DNA of 37,768 nucleotides from Candidatus Sumerlaeota bacterium (GTDB lineage Bacteria > Sumerlaeota > Sumerlaeia > JAFGJS01). Shown piece by piece: positions 7,496 to 14,803 of the stretch (its first letter is position 1; the number at the start of each line of letters is the position of its first letter). Made by a program: the position numbers and the translations under genes. Below the pieces are notes generated by a model. It was not told the origin of the DNA and did not search any database. It saw only the letters and a program-made list of their open reading frames with translations. The stretch covers positions 1 through 37,768 of the forward strand of contig JAFGJS010000046.1 in assembly GCA_016928995.1 (NCBI GenBank), given 5' to 3'.

Positions 7496-8740
7496 CTATC
7501 CCGCGAAGCGTTTCAATGCGATGGAGCAGTTATGTCCGCCGAAACCGAGGCTGTTGCTCACGGCCACATCGACCCTGGCTTCACGCGCGACGTTCGGCAC
7601 GTAGTCCAGATCGCATTCCGGATCGGGCGTTTCATAATTGATCGTTGGCGTAATGACGCCGTGGTTGATCGTCAGGACGCTCAGAATCGCCTCCACGGCG
7701 CCGCCTGCGCCGATCATATGGCCGGTCATGGACTTGGATGAAGTGACCGGACATTTATAGGCATAGTCGCCCAGCACGGTCTTGATCGCCTGGGTTTCGA
7801 GTTTGTCGTTCAACGGCGTGGACGTGCCGTGGGCGTTGATGTATTGCACGTCCTCCGGATTCAGTCCGGACCAATCGAGGCATTTCTTCAGCGCACGGGC
7901 GCCGCCTTCGCCGCCTTCGGCCGGCGCGGTCATATGATAAGCGTCGCCCGAAGCGCCATACCCGGGAATCTCGGCGTAGATGCGTGCGCCGCGCTTCTTG
8001 GCGTGCTCCAGTTCTTCGAGGATCATCACGCCTGCGCCTTCGGACATAATGAAACCATCGCGATTCAAATCGAACGGACGGCAAGCTGTTTTCGGATCGT
8101 CGTTGTTGGTGAGCGCCTTCATGTTCGCAAAGCCCGCGATGCTCAGCGGAGTCAGGGTTGACTCGGCGCCGCCGGCGACGCAAATCTCGCATTCTCCGCG
8201 GCGAACCAGCCAGGCCGCCTCGCCAAGGGTGTGCGTGCCGGCCGCGCACGCCGTGACGATGCAGAAATTCGGGCCTTTGACCTGCAAGTCGATGGCGACC
8301 ATGCCGGAAGCCATGTTGCAGATCATTTTAGGAATCAGCAGGGGAGAGACGGCGCGATTGCCGCGCTGCAGCAGTTTGGTCTGTTCGTCTTCCACGATCG
8401 TGATGCCGCCCGTGCCCGAACCAATCAGGCATCCGATGTTGTCGCGGTCTTCCTGGTCCAGATCGAGTCCGGAATCCTTCATCGCTTCGCGCGCCGCAAC
8501 AATGCCGTATCGCACGAATGTATCCATGCGCTTGATTTCCTTGCGGTCGAAGTGGTCTTCCGCATTAAAATCCCGCACTTGGCCGACGACCTTGCTCTGG
8601 TAATTCGTGACATCGAACACTTCGTTCTTGACGATGCCGCTGACGCCGTTCGCGGCGTTTTCCCAGAACTTCATCAGTCCCGTGCCCAGAGGAGTGACCA
8701 CTCCCATGCCAGTCACAACAACGCGCTTCAAACCGCTCAT
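7496..8740 (-). CDS. fabF: beta-ketoacyl-ACP synthase II
   Basis: 414 aa, the normal FabF length. It condenses malonyl-ACP with acyl-ACP in fatty-acid elongation. The Cys-His-His triad is complete: TACAAGTHTLGEA (C165), INAHGTSTPLND (H304) and SMTGHMIGAGGAVEA (H341). The C-terminus ends NSLGFGGHNCSIALKR, the usual glycine-rich signature. The order fabF-rnc is common in bacteria, usually with acpP just upstream. Here the upstream gene is mqnD and no acpP is visible. Confidence 0.96.
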   Translation of the reverse strand: MSGLKRVVVTGMGVVTPLGTGLMKFWENAANGVSGIVKNEVFDVTNYQSKVVGQVRDFNAEDHFDRKEIKRMDTFVRYGIVAAREAMKDSGLDLDQEDRDNIGCLIGSGTGGITIVEDEQTKLLQRGNRAVSPLLIPKMICNMASGMVAIDLQVKGPNFCIVTACAAGTHTLGEAAWLVRRGECEICVAGGAESTLTPLSIAGFANMKALTNNDDPKTACRPFDLNRDGFIMSEGAGVMILEELEHAKKRGARIYAEIPGYGASGDAYHMTAPAEGGEGGARALKKCLDWSGLNPEDVQYINAHGTSTPLNDKLETQAIKTVLGDYAYKCPVTSSKSMTGHMIGAGGAVEAILSVLTINHGVITPTINYETPDPECDLDYVPNVAREARVDVAVSNSLGFGGHNCSIALKRFAG

Positions 8741-8819
8741 ACTTTTGCATTCTCCTGAGTCATATTTAAGCCCTTCATTAAGATGAGGCTTTTATCTTTT
8801 TGAAAATGAATGTTTCGTA

Positions 8820-9671
8820 TTAATTAGATTCAACAAATTCAACATTGACTTTTTCCGGGATGAATCCGTGTTCATACCCCTCATCGAGGAAAAGTTGAAC
8901 CGCCTTGCGGCCGCGTTCGCCATAGTCCAAAGTCAATTCGTTCACATACATGCCGACAAAACGATCCGTCAAATCCCGATCCAGATCCCGTCCATACTCA
9001 ATCGCGTAATCCACGGCCGCAGTGCGCTCACGAAGGCTGCAGGCGATGCTTTCGTAAAGATAGCCATTGATCCGCTTGATTAAATCCGCTCCAAGCGCCT
9101 TGCGGATTACATTGCCGCCAAGGGGCAAGGGGAGGCCGCCAGTCCGCTCGTGCCACCAGACGCCCAGATCGACGACAAGTTTCAGACCAAGCTGGGAATA
9201 GGTGAGCTGACCCTCGTGAATCAGCAGGCCGGCGTCGAATTCACCGGACGCCGTCTTGGCCGGGATTTCGTCAAACATCACCTCTGCGTAATCAAACTCG
9301 CCGATGCAGAGCTGCAGCGCAAGAAACGCCGAAGTCATGCGCCCCGGAACGGCGATTTTCCGGCCTTTTAACGCCTCGAGCGCCATCGGTTCTCGCGCAA
9401 CGAGCATCGGGCCATAATTATCGCCCATCGATGCGCCGCAGGGGAGCAGGGCGTACTTATCATGAATTTTGGAAAAAGCGTGAATTGAGACAGCCGTAAT
9501 GTCCAGTTCCTCATCCAGTGCGCGACGATTCAAGGTCTCGATATCCTGCAAGATATGCTGGAAACGCAGCTCGCCGGTGTCGATTTTTCCCTTGGCCAAG
9601 GCATAAAACATGAATGCGTCGTCGGGATCCGGGCTGTGTCCCAAGGTGATCAGTTGAGTGTTATCGATCAT
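8820..9671 (-). CDS. mqnD: 1,4-dihydroxy-6-naphthoate synthase (futalosine menaquinone pathway)
   Basis: About 283 aa. MqnD converts cyclic dehypoxanthine futalosine to 1,4-dihydroxy-6-naphthoate. Seen: LGHSPDPDDAFMFYALAKG near the N-terminus, ILQDIETLNRRALD, and VDLGVWWHERTGGLPLPLGG. The last two match segments of the Thermus MqnD fold, a periplasmic-binding-protein-like lyase. The N-terminal SPDPDDAF differs from the Thermus SPCPNDTF, so this is a divergent subfamily. Two starts are possible: ATG at 9671 (used here) or GTG at 9677. It implies menaquinone-based respiration. No mqnA, mqnB or mqnC is in the window. It lies 79 bp upstream of fabF and may be co-transcribed with it. Confidence 0.85.
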   Translation of the reverse strand: MIDNTQLITLGHSPDPDDAFMFYALAKGKIDTGELRFQHILQDIETLNRRALDEELDITAVSIHAFSKIHDKYALLPCGASMGDNYGPMLVAREPMALEALKGRKIAVPGRMTSAFLALQLCIGEFDYAEVMFDEIPAKTASGEFDAGLLIHEGQLTYSQLGLKLVVDLGVWWHERTGGLPLPLGGNVIRKALGADLIKRINGYLYESIACSLRERTAAVDYAIEYGRDLDRDLTDRFVGMYVNELTLDYGERGRKAVQLFLDEGYEHGFIPEKVNVEFVESN

Positions 9672-9712
9672 CCGCACAATCTCGATCAGTCAGAATCGTG
9701 TTGTTATGTTTC

Positions 9713-9746
9713 GCGTCGCAAGTCAATCAGGCAAATCTTGCGACGC
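9713..9746 (-). promoter_or_regulatory. strong hairpin in the mqnD leader
   Basis: GCGTCGCAAG (9713-9722) and CTTGCGACGC (9737-9746) are perfect 10-bp arms around a 14-nt loop. It ends about 40 nt upstream of the mqnD start. No T-run follows on either strand, so it is not a classical terminator. It could be a leader RNA structure or a protein-binding inverted repeat. Confidence 0.5.
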
Positions 9747-9867
9747 TAAAAACGCTTTGTCAAAAGAGAAAACGAACTTGCCGTAGAACTAATGCCATTC
9801 GCATCAGCATCTCACATAGCCCAATCGAAATCCTGCTATGATATCAATCCCGCGCTCATTTCATAAA

Positions 9868-9891
9868 TTCGTTAAATGCAAATTTAACGAA
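9868..9891. promoter_or_regulatory. 24-bp hyphenated palindrome, candidate operator
   Basis: Arms TTCGTTAAAT and ATTTAACGAA with a 4-nt centre (GCAA). It is perfect over both 10-bp arms and AT-rich, with no T-tract. The size and symmetry suit a dimeric regulator between divergent genes. The cognate regulator is unknown. Confidence 0.45.
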
Positions 9892-10095
9892 TATATAACG
9901 CATTTTGCGCTGGACAATCATAAATAATTGATATTTTGCCGGTTACGCCTATGCTTTGTGGGATTTCGTTCAGGGCGCATGCCCCTGCATTCTTCGTTAA
10001 AAACATAGAACACGCCTCTCCTTTTATGCCTGCTGGCTCTTCGAGTGCGAGAAATACGGGGCTGCATGCCGCGCCAATTGCATGGCATGATAAAA

Positions 10096-10111
10096 CGGCG
10101 ACGCGTCGCCG
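10096..10111. promoter_or_regulatory. 16-bp perfect palindrome CGGCGACGCGTCGCCG
   Basis: Perfectly self-complementary over 16 bp and located about 140 bp upstream of the candidate ECF promoter. It shares GCGACGC/GCGTCGC half-sites with the mqnD-leader hairpin at 9713-9746. It may be an operator; GC-rich palindromes of this size can also be chance. Confidence 0.3.
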
Positions 10112-10252
10112 CACTCTAAAACAAGAAGCAAAGTACAAATTGATCACATGGGATAATGAAGCAAATCCTTCGTTGGAAGACGGATGACTGAATTGCTTGA
10201 AAGAGCTTGCATGACTCCTCCCCTCACGTGCAAAATTTTTTTCAGTTTTGCG

Positions 10253-10280
10253 GGAACCTTTCGGCGAAACGTGTGTCAAA
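10253..10280 (+). promoter_or_regulatory. candidate ECF-sigma autoregulatory promoter
   Basis: GGAACC (10253-10258), then 16 nt, then GTCAAA (10275-10280). This resembles the GGAAC-type -35 and GTC/TCNNA-type -10 of RpoE-like ECF sigma factors, and it lies immediately upstream of an ECF sigma gene. Transcription would begin about 10286-10289, at or just before the ATG at 10290, giving a nearly leaderless mRNA. That fits the lack of a Shine-Dalgarno before that ATG. Confidence 0.45.
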
Positions 10281-10289
10281 TTATTCACA

Positions 10290-10907
10290 ATGAGCATAGC
10301 ATTGGCCTATCATAATAAGGACGCATACGAGGATCTGAAGACGCTGGACGTCGTACGGTGCGTCCAGAACGGCGATCATGAATTGTTTGAAATTCTGGTG
10401 CGCCGGTATCAGGACCGGGTTTACAACACGGCCCTGCGGTTGATCGGCAATGCGGACGATGCGGCGGACATCACTCAGGAGGTGTTTCTGAATTGCTTCC
10501 GGAAAATCGACCTGTTTCGCGGTGATTCGGAGTTTCTCACCTGGCTTTACCGCATCACGGTCAATATGGTCAAAAATCGTTGGACCTATCGTGAGCGCCG
10601 TGGATATGGCAAAACGTATTCGCTGTTTGACGTTGAACACGAAGACGACCGGCCGTTGGAGGCGAAATTGAAAAGCACCTCTCCGGGACCGCACGACTTG
10701 GCGCGCGACCGTGAATTGAAGGACATTTTAATGGAGAAAATGGGGGAAATCGATCCGGATTATCGTGAAGTGCTGGTGTTGCGCTGTGTGGAGCAGTTGT
10801 CGTATGAAGAGATCGCGGACGTTCTGAACACATCGATTGGGACAGTCAAGTCTCGTATTCATCGAGCGCGGGAATTGATCCGGAGGAAAATGGAAAAATA
10901 TATTTGA
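10290..10907 (+). CDS. ECF-type RNA polymerase sigma factor (RpoE-like)
   Basis: 205 aa from the ATG at 10290; an alternative TTG at 10248 would add 14 residues. Region 2 is YQDRVYNTALRLIGNADDAA, then ITQEVFLNCF and FLTWLYRITVNM. Region 4 is YREVLVLRCVEQLSYEEIA, then VLNTSIGTVKSRIHRARELI, a helix-turn-helix. No region 3 is present, as in group 4 sigma factors. The linker is acidic (EHEDDRPLE). It is followed after 62 bp by a membrane protein with anti-sigma features and then a glycosyltransferase. A GGAACC-N16-GTCAAA element just upstream suggests autoregulation. An envelope-stress role is inferred from context. Confidence 0.92.
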   Translation: MSIALAYHNKDAYEDLKTLDVVRCVQNGDHELFEILVRRYQDRVYNTALRLIGNADDAADITQEVFLNCFRKIDLFRGDSEFLTWLYRITVNMVKNRWTYRERRGYGKTYSLFDVEHEDDRPLEAKLKSTSPGPHDLARDRELKDILMEKMGEIDPDYREVLVLRCVEQLSYEEIADVLNTSIGTVKSRIHRARELIRRKMEKYI

Positions 10908-10969
10908 TTGTACGCCGGCATATGCCGCGCCGAAATCACCGGAGGCAGGGAAAGTGAGTTGATTGGAGT

Positions 10970-12076
10970 ATGTTACACGAAAATAATCAAGATATCGATG
11001 AGCTATTGCTCTCGCTTCCGCGCGAAAAAGCGCCGGAAGATATGCCTGATCGCGTGATGAGCGCGATCAGGCAGGAACTGGCGGGAGAAACCGCGGATAT
11101 CGTTCCTGCCGCGGAGGTGAAACCAACGCCGGTCGAACCGCGCTGCATCAGCGGCCGGCCGCTGCATTATCTTGAGGCGGCGGCGGTGTTTCTATTTGTG
11201 GGTCTCAGCGCGGCCATTCTGCATGATGCGATTCTTCAAGAAAATGGCGGCAGCTCGACCATGGCCGTTCCTCGCCCCACGCTGGCCTCGCATCATTCCG
11301 ATAAACCAGCGGCTGCCGCAGCGACAAAAGACACCCAGCAGTTCGATTTGCATTACGGCAGCGCGTTGATCAGCCGTCTGTTCCATGGCTTCGGCCAGGA
11401 GCAACGCAACCAGAATCCGTCAGTGATCATGCCAGTGCCAGTGCATCACGATGCGAGCGTATCGACAGCTGGTATCGACAGAAGCCGATCAATCCCTCAG
11501 GTTTCCAACTCGAACCTCACAGTTTTAGCTTACCCCTTGGAGGAATCCTCCGACGTGGCGCTGGATGGCGCTGTGCTGCAAAGGGGAACCGGCAAAGATC
11601 AACCGGATCCTAGGTTCGGCGTGATTTGGGGCTGGATCGACGAGGTTGTGCGCGTCCAATGCGGCGGATGGATCGCCTCATGGGAATTGCACCAGAGCGC
11701 CGATGCCGCTAAAATGCCGCTGTTTAAGGTGAATTGCATCGTCCCGAAGGAAAACGAGGCGTCCTTCAAGGCATACTTTAACCGGCAGGGATATCTTATT
11801 TTCAACCAGCAAAATGCGAGAACCGGTGAGCAGTCCACCTCGAAACTGCAGCTGCTGGATCCGCATGGCGCGGCGATATTAACCGCGACGAATTTCAATA
11901 CACAGGTGAAGAATCGCCGGCTGGTTAAATCGCTTCACGAATTGGAAGAACTCGGCGAAAGCGGTAAAATATCAGGCAACGCGGAAAAAGAATACATTCT
12001 TTACGAGATAGTCTGCCAACCGGTGGACTTGCAGTTGAACGTAAAGGCCTTAACGGGCAATAATCTTGTTTTCTAA
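10970..12076 (+). CDS. putative membrane anti-sigma factor, no zinc-binding motif
   Basis: 368 aa, not matched to a named family. The N-terminal cytoplasmic part (1-60) has IDELLLSLPREKAPEDMPDRVMSAI, the LPR..AP..L..RVM pattern frequent in anti-sigma proteins. One transmembrane helix follows at about 63-85 (YLEAAAVFLFVGLSAAILHD). The rest would be periplasmic: a low-complexity linker to about residue 210, then a compact domain (about 215-368; WGWIDEVVRVQCGGWIASWE to the C-terminus). The HxxxCxxC zinc anti-sigma motif is absent. GGAG at 10965-10968 is close to the start, with GGAGG further up at 10941. The stop overlaps the glycosyltransferase start (TAATG). The partner role is inferred from position and topology. 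Confidence 0.6.
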   Translation: MLHENNQDIDELLLSLPREKAPEDMPDRVMSAIRQELAGETADIVPAAEVKPTPVEPRCISGRPLHYLEAAAVFLFVGLSAAILHDAILQENGGSSTMAVPRPTLASHHSDKPAAAAATKDTQQFDLHYGSALISRLFHGFGQEQRNQNPSVIMPVPVHHDASVSTAGIDRSRSIPQVSNSNLTVLAYPLEESSDVALDGAVLQRGTGKDQPDPRFGVIWGWIDEVVRVQCGGWIASWELHQSADAAKMPLFKVNCIVPKENEASFKAYFNRQGYLIFNQQNARTGEQSTSKLQLLDPHGAAILTATNFNTQVKNRRLVKSLHELEELGESGKISGNAEKEYILYEIVCQPVDLQLNVKALTGNNLVF

Positions 12077-13269
12077 TGACACCTGAAGCGCAACCGCATA
12101 TTGCTCTCCTGGTCAAGGCCCTCCCCTGCCATCAAGCCGGCGGTTTGGAATTCCATGCGCTGGAACTCGCCCATGGACTGATCCGAATCGGATTCCGAAC
12201 GACAATTTTGACATCCGCCCTTCCGGATCAACCGGCCATCGAGATGGGTGATGCGCCGCTGGAGATTCTCTACGCGGAAGACGGAGCGCCGGGGCGCTAT
12301 TCACGGACCTATTTTCGCGAGACGAACCGGCTGTTGGCGGAACTGCATCAGCGCGATCCGCTCGATCTGATCCATGCGCAGGAGTTTTCCGCGATGTACC
12401 TGCAGCGGCCTGCGCCGGATTTGCCGTTGATTTCCACGATTCATGGCACTTTGTATTCGGAGACTCCCCTCTCGCCGGTCATCTTTCAACGCGGCGCCTG
12501 GTGGCGGCGTTTGCTCTGGCTATGGCAATTCAAACATCGCATCATGCTGCGCGGACGCTACCGGCGTTTATTACAGGAAAGCGATTCGATCATTGTGGAC
12601 AGTGAATTTACGCGCAATGAGTTAATGCTGGAGAACGTGCCGGAACAGAAAATGCATGTGGCTCCCCTGGGCGTTCCACATAGTATCTCGTCCCTCCCCT
12701 CTGCGCATGCCTGTCAAAGCCGCACTAAGTTGGATCGGCCGTATGTGCTGACCGTATCCCGCCTGACCTGGATCAAGGGCGTGGATCTTGGCATTGAGGC
12801 GATGGCGAAGAGCCGTTCGCGCGTGGATTACGTGATCATCGGCGATGGTCCGGAAAAATCGCGATTGGAACGTCTAGCGAAGCGCTATCCAGACTTCCGC
12901 GTGCATTTTCGCTCGAACGTGCCGGTTGCGGATTTGCCGTATTACTATGCCGGTGCGAGGCTGGCGCTGATGCCGGAGCGCAACCAGCCGGCGTTCGGGT
13001 TGACCGCGCTGGAGGCGAACCTAATGGGGACGCCGGTGCTGGCAGCGCGGACGGGCGCCTTGCCGGAAGTGCTGGGTGAGCACGGCGGTTGGTTCTTCGA
13101 TCGCGGCAACGTGCAGCAATGCGCCGGGACGCTGCTGGGGTTGCTGGCGAATCCCAAGGCGTTGCGCGATCAGGGCGTGAAAGCCCGCGAGTCGGCGCTT
13201 CGGCGCTTCTCGGTGGATCAAATGGCGCGAAACACGGCCGAAGCCTATAAAAAACTGCTCAAAAAATAA
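12076..13269 (+). CDS. glycosyltransferase family 4 (GT-B fold)
   Basis: 397 aa. The N-terminal acceptor domain contains GGLEFHALELAHGLIRIGF, and HAQEFSAMYL with ISTIHGT follow. The C-terminal nucleotide-sugar domain has VLTVSRLTWIKGVDLGIEAM, then IIGDGPEKSRLERLA, and the retaining-GT signature around ERNQPAFGLTALEANLMGTP (E-x7-E). It likely transfers a hexose in envelope polysaccharide, LPS or glycolipid synthesis. Its start overlaps the anti-sigma stop (TAATG), so it is under the ECF operon promoter. Donor and acceptor are unknown. Confidence 0.9.
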   Translation: MTPEAQPHIALLVKALPCHQAGGLEFHALELAHGLIRIGFRTTILTSALPDQPAIEMGDAPLEILYAEDGAPGRYSRTYFRETNRLLAELHQRDPLDLIHAQEFSAMYLQRPAPDLPLISTIHGTLYSETPLSPVIFQRGAWWRRLLWLWQFKHRIMLRGRYRRLLQESDSIIVDSEFTRNELMLENVPEQKMHVAPLGVPHSISSLPSAHACQSRTKLDRPYVLTVSRLTWIKGVDLGIEAMAKSRSRVDYVIIGDGPEKSRLERLAKRYPDFRVHFRSNVPVADLPYYYAGARLALMPERNQPAFGLTALEANLMGTPVLAARTGALPEVLGEHGGWFFDRGNVQQCAGTLLGLLANPKALRDQGVKARESALRRFSVDQMARNTAEAYKKLLKK

Positions 13270-13289
13270 GATTTGCGTTCAAAAAGAGG

Positions 13290-13319
13290 TTGACAACCGC
13301 ACGGTGGATTGGCGATTCT
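13290..13319 (+). promoter_or_regulatory. possible rpmB promoter (-35 TTGACA)
   Basis: Perfect TTGACA at 13290-13295. The best -10 at the right distance is GATTCT (13314-13319, 18-bp spacing), a poor match to TATAAT. It lies in the short gap between the glycosyltransferase and rpmB, where a separate promoter for a ribosomal protein gene would be expected. Confidence 0.3.
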
Positions 13320-13375
13320 CTCGCTCCCTTTGCACGAAAATTGCAGATGTAGACTAGCGAAAAGGACTGAAGATC

Positions 13376-13564
13376 ATGGCGAAATGTTATCTTTCCGGCA
13401 AAGGCCCGATGATCGGCAACAACGTGAGTCACGCGAATAATCGTACTCGTCGGCGCTTTAAACCAAACCTGCAGCGTATCCGTATCAAGGATGAAAACGG
13501 GCGGGTGCGTCGTGTGTGGGTGCAGGCCAAGTACATCAAGGCTGGCAAGATCGTCAAGCCGTGA
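13376..13564 (+). CDS. rpmB: 50S ribosomal protein L28
   Basis: 62 aa. Begins [20 protein letters not shown] followed by [17 protein letters not shown], the diagnostic L28 signature ([17 protein letters not shown]). It is a basic, short-form L28 with a single Cys near the N-terminus, so it is not the four-cysteine zinc form. It has its own possible promoter upstream and a strong terminator just downstream, suggesting a monocistronic unit. Confidence 0.95.
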   Translation: MAKCYLSGKGPMIGNNVSHANNRTRRRFKPNLQRIRIKDENGRVRRVWVQAKYIKAGKIVKP

Positions 13565-13593
13565 CGGCTGAAGGCCTTCGCAAATAGTTTAAG

Positions 13594-13630
13594 TCGGGAG
13601 AGGGAACGTTCAGTCCCTCTCCCGATTTTT
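13594..13630 (+). terminator. Rho-independent terminator of rpmB
   Basis: Stem TCGGGAGAGGGA (13594-13605) pairs perfectly with TCCCTCTCCCGA (13614-13625) around an 8-nt loop, followed by TTTTTATT. It lies 30 bp after the rpmB stop. This is the clearest terminator in the window. Confidence 0.93.
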
Positions 13631-13686
13631 ATTGGATGTTGCACTACGAATAGATTTTTTTCTTTTCGCCGATAGGGATAAGACCA

Positions 13687-14736
13687 CTACTTCGCCACCG
13701 CACCAGCGGCCTTTAATAATTGAACTATACATTCATGGCCCCGTAGTGTGGCAATTGAAAGAGGTGTGTCGCCTTCATCATCAACGGCATTAACGTTCGC
13801 GCCATTTTCGATTAATAGTTTTATCACGTCGGTATGACCTTCATGAGCAGCAATGATCAGCGGCGTGAGACCATACTTCATGACGGCATTCACATTTGCC
13901 TTGGCATCGATCAAGACCATAATCACATCGGTATGATCCTCGATAGCGGCAGCACAAAGTGGCGTGACGCCAAGGTTTGTCGCACCATCTACGTTCGCTT
14001 GGGCGGCGATTAACAATTTGACTATGTCGACACGGCCGTCTTGCGCTGCCATATACAGCGGTGTCGTGCCATCATTCATGACAGTATTGATCTTCGCCTG
14101 AGCTGCGATTAGTTGCTTAACCACGTCAACATGGCCTTGTTGGACGGCTTTATGCAGCGGCGTGGCGCCATCCTTATCTGCGGAATTGACGTTCGCTTTG
14201 GCTGCAACCAACAATTCAACCACGTCGGCATGGCCATCTTGCGCGGCCATATACAACGCTGTAGAGCCATCATTCCTGACGGCATTCACATCTGCTTGAG
14301 CGGCTATCAGCAATTTAACCACGTCGGCATGTCCCTCTTGGGCGGCGATGAAGAGCGGTGTGGCGCCATCGCCCCAAACGACATTGACATTCGCTTGAGC
14401 GCTGATCAGTAATCTGACCACATCATCATAGCCGTTTTGGACGGCGACATATAGAGGCGTAATACCAAGGTTTGTTACGGTGTTAACATTCGCTTGGGCT
14501 GCGATCAGCTGTTTGACTATGTCGGCATGGCCTTTATATGCAGCCACGAATAGTGGTGTGCGACCAACGTCATCTACAGCGTTGATATCCGCACCGGACG
14601 CCAGCAGCAAGCGGACTTCCGCCGCATTATCGTTCATGCAAGCATCCAGCAAGCGGCTGTCAATGGATGTGTCTTCGGCGCCGGCGACATTTATAGCGCA
14701 CACCAGCATTAAGAACATCCTGCAAAACCTTTTCAC
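13687..14736 (-). CDS. secreted ankyrin-repeat protein
   Basis: 349 aa. Starts at GTG 14736 with an AAAGGAGA ribosome-binding site at 14741-14748. A Sec signal peptide (MKRFCRMFLMLVCAINVAGA, cleavage before ED) leads straight into about ten 33-residue ankyrin repeats filling the protein; nine carry the G-x-T-[PA]-L core (GRTPLFVAAYKGHADIVKQL and variants). No other domain is present, so it is a pure protein-binding solenoid in the periplasm or outside the cell. The partner is unknown. The repeats are similar at DNA level (99-bp period). It stands alone between the rpmB terminator and the Pat-like gene. Confidence 0.88.
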   Translation of the reverse strand: MKRFCRMFLMLVCAINVAGAEDTSIDSRLLDACMNDNAAEVRLLLASGADINAVDDVGRTPLFVAAYKGHADIVKQLIAAQANVNTVTNLGITPLYVAVQNGYDDVVRLLISAQANVNVVWGDGATPLFIAAQEGHADVVKLLIAAQADVNAVRNDGSTALYMAAQDGHADVVELLVAAKANVNSADKDGATPLHKAVQQGHVDVVKQLIAAQAKINTVMNDGTTPLYMAAQDGRVDIVKLLIAAQANVDGATNLGVTPLCAAAIEDHTDVIMVLIDAKANVNAVMKYGLTPLIIAAHEGHTDVIKLLIENGANVNAVDDEGDTPLSIATLRGHECIVQLLKAAGAVAK

Positions 14737-14803
14737 CTTATCTCCTTTGACTTAAGAGTAAATCAGCATCTTAAGACCGGATTTCCCGTTACGTTTGCCC
14801 AAC

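Larger units (their letters stand above)
9672..10252. other. divergent intergenic region, about 580 bp, rich in inverted repeats
   Basis: Separates mqnD (minus) from the ECF sigma gene (plus). It contains a 10-bp-arm hairpin at 9713-9746, a 24-bp hyphenated palindrome at 9868-9891 and a 16-bp perfect palindrome at 10096-10111, each listed separately. ORFs on either strand (9884-10297 minus, 9936-10187 plus) have no recognisable motifs and no good ribosome-binding site, so I do not call them. Confidence 0.6.

Noticed and set aside
9936-10187. 83-codon ORF on the plus strand
   Set aside because: No recognisable domain, no Shine-Dalgarno, and a composition unlike neighbouring genes.
9884-10297. 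137-codon ORF on the minus strand in the mqnD/sigma gap
   Set aside because: No motif or ribosome-binding site, and it overlaps the candidate ECF promoter and the palindromes.
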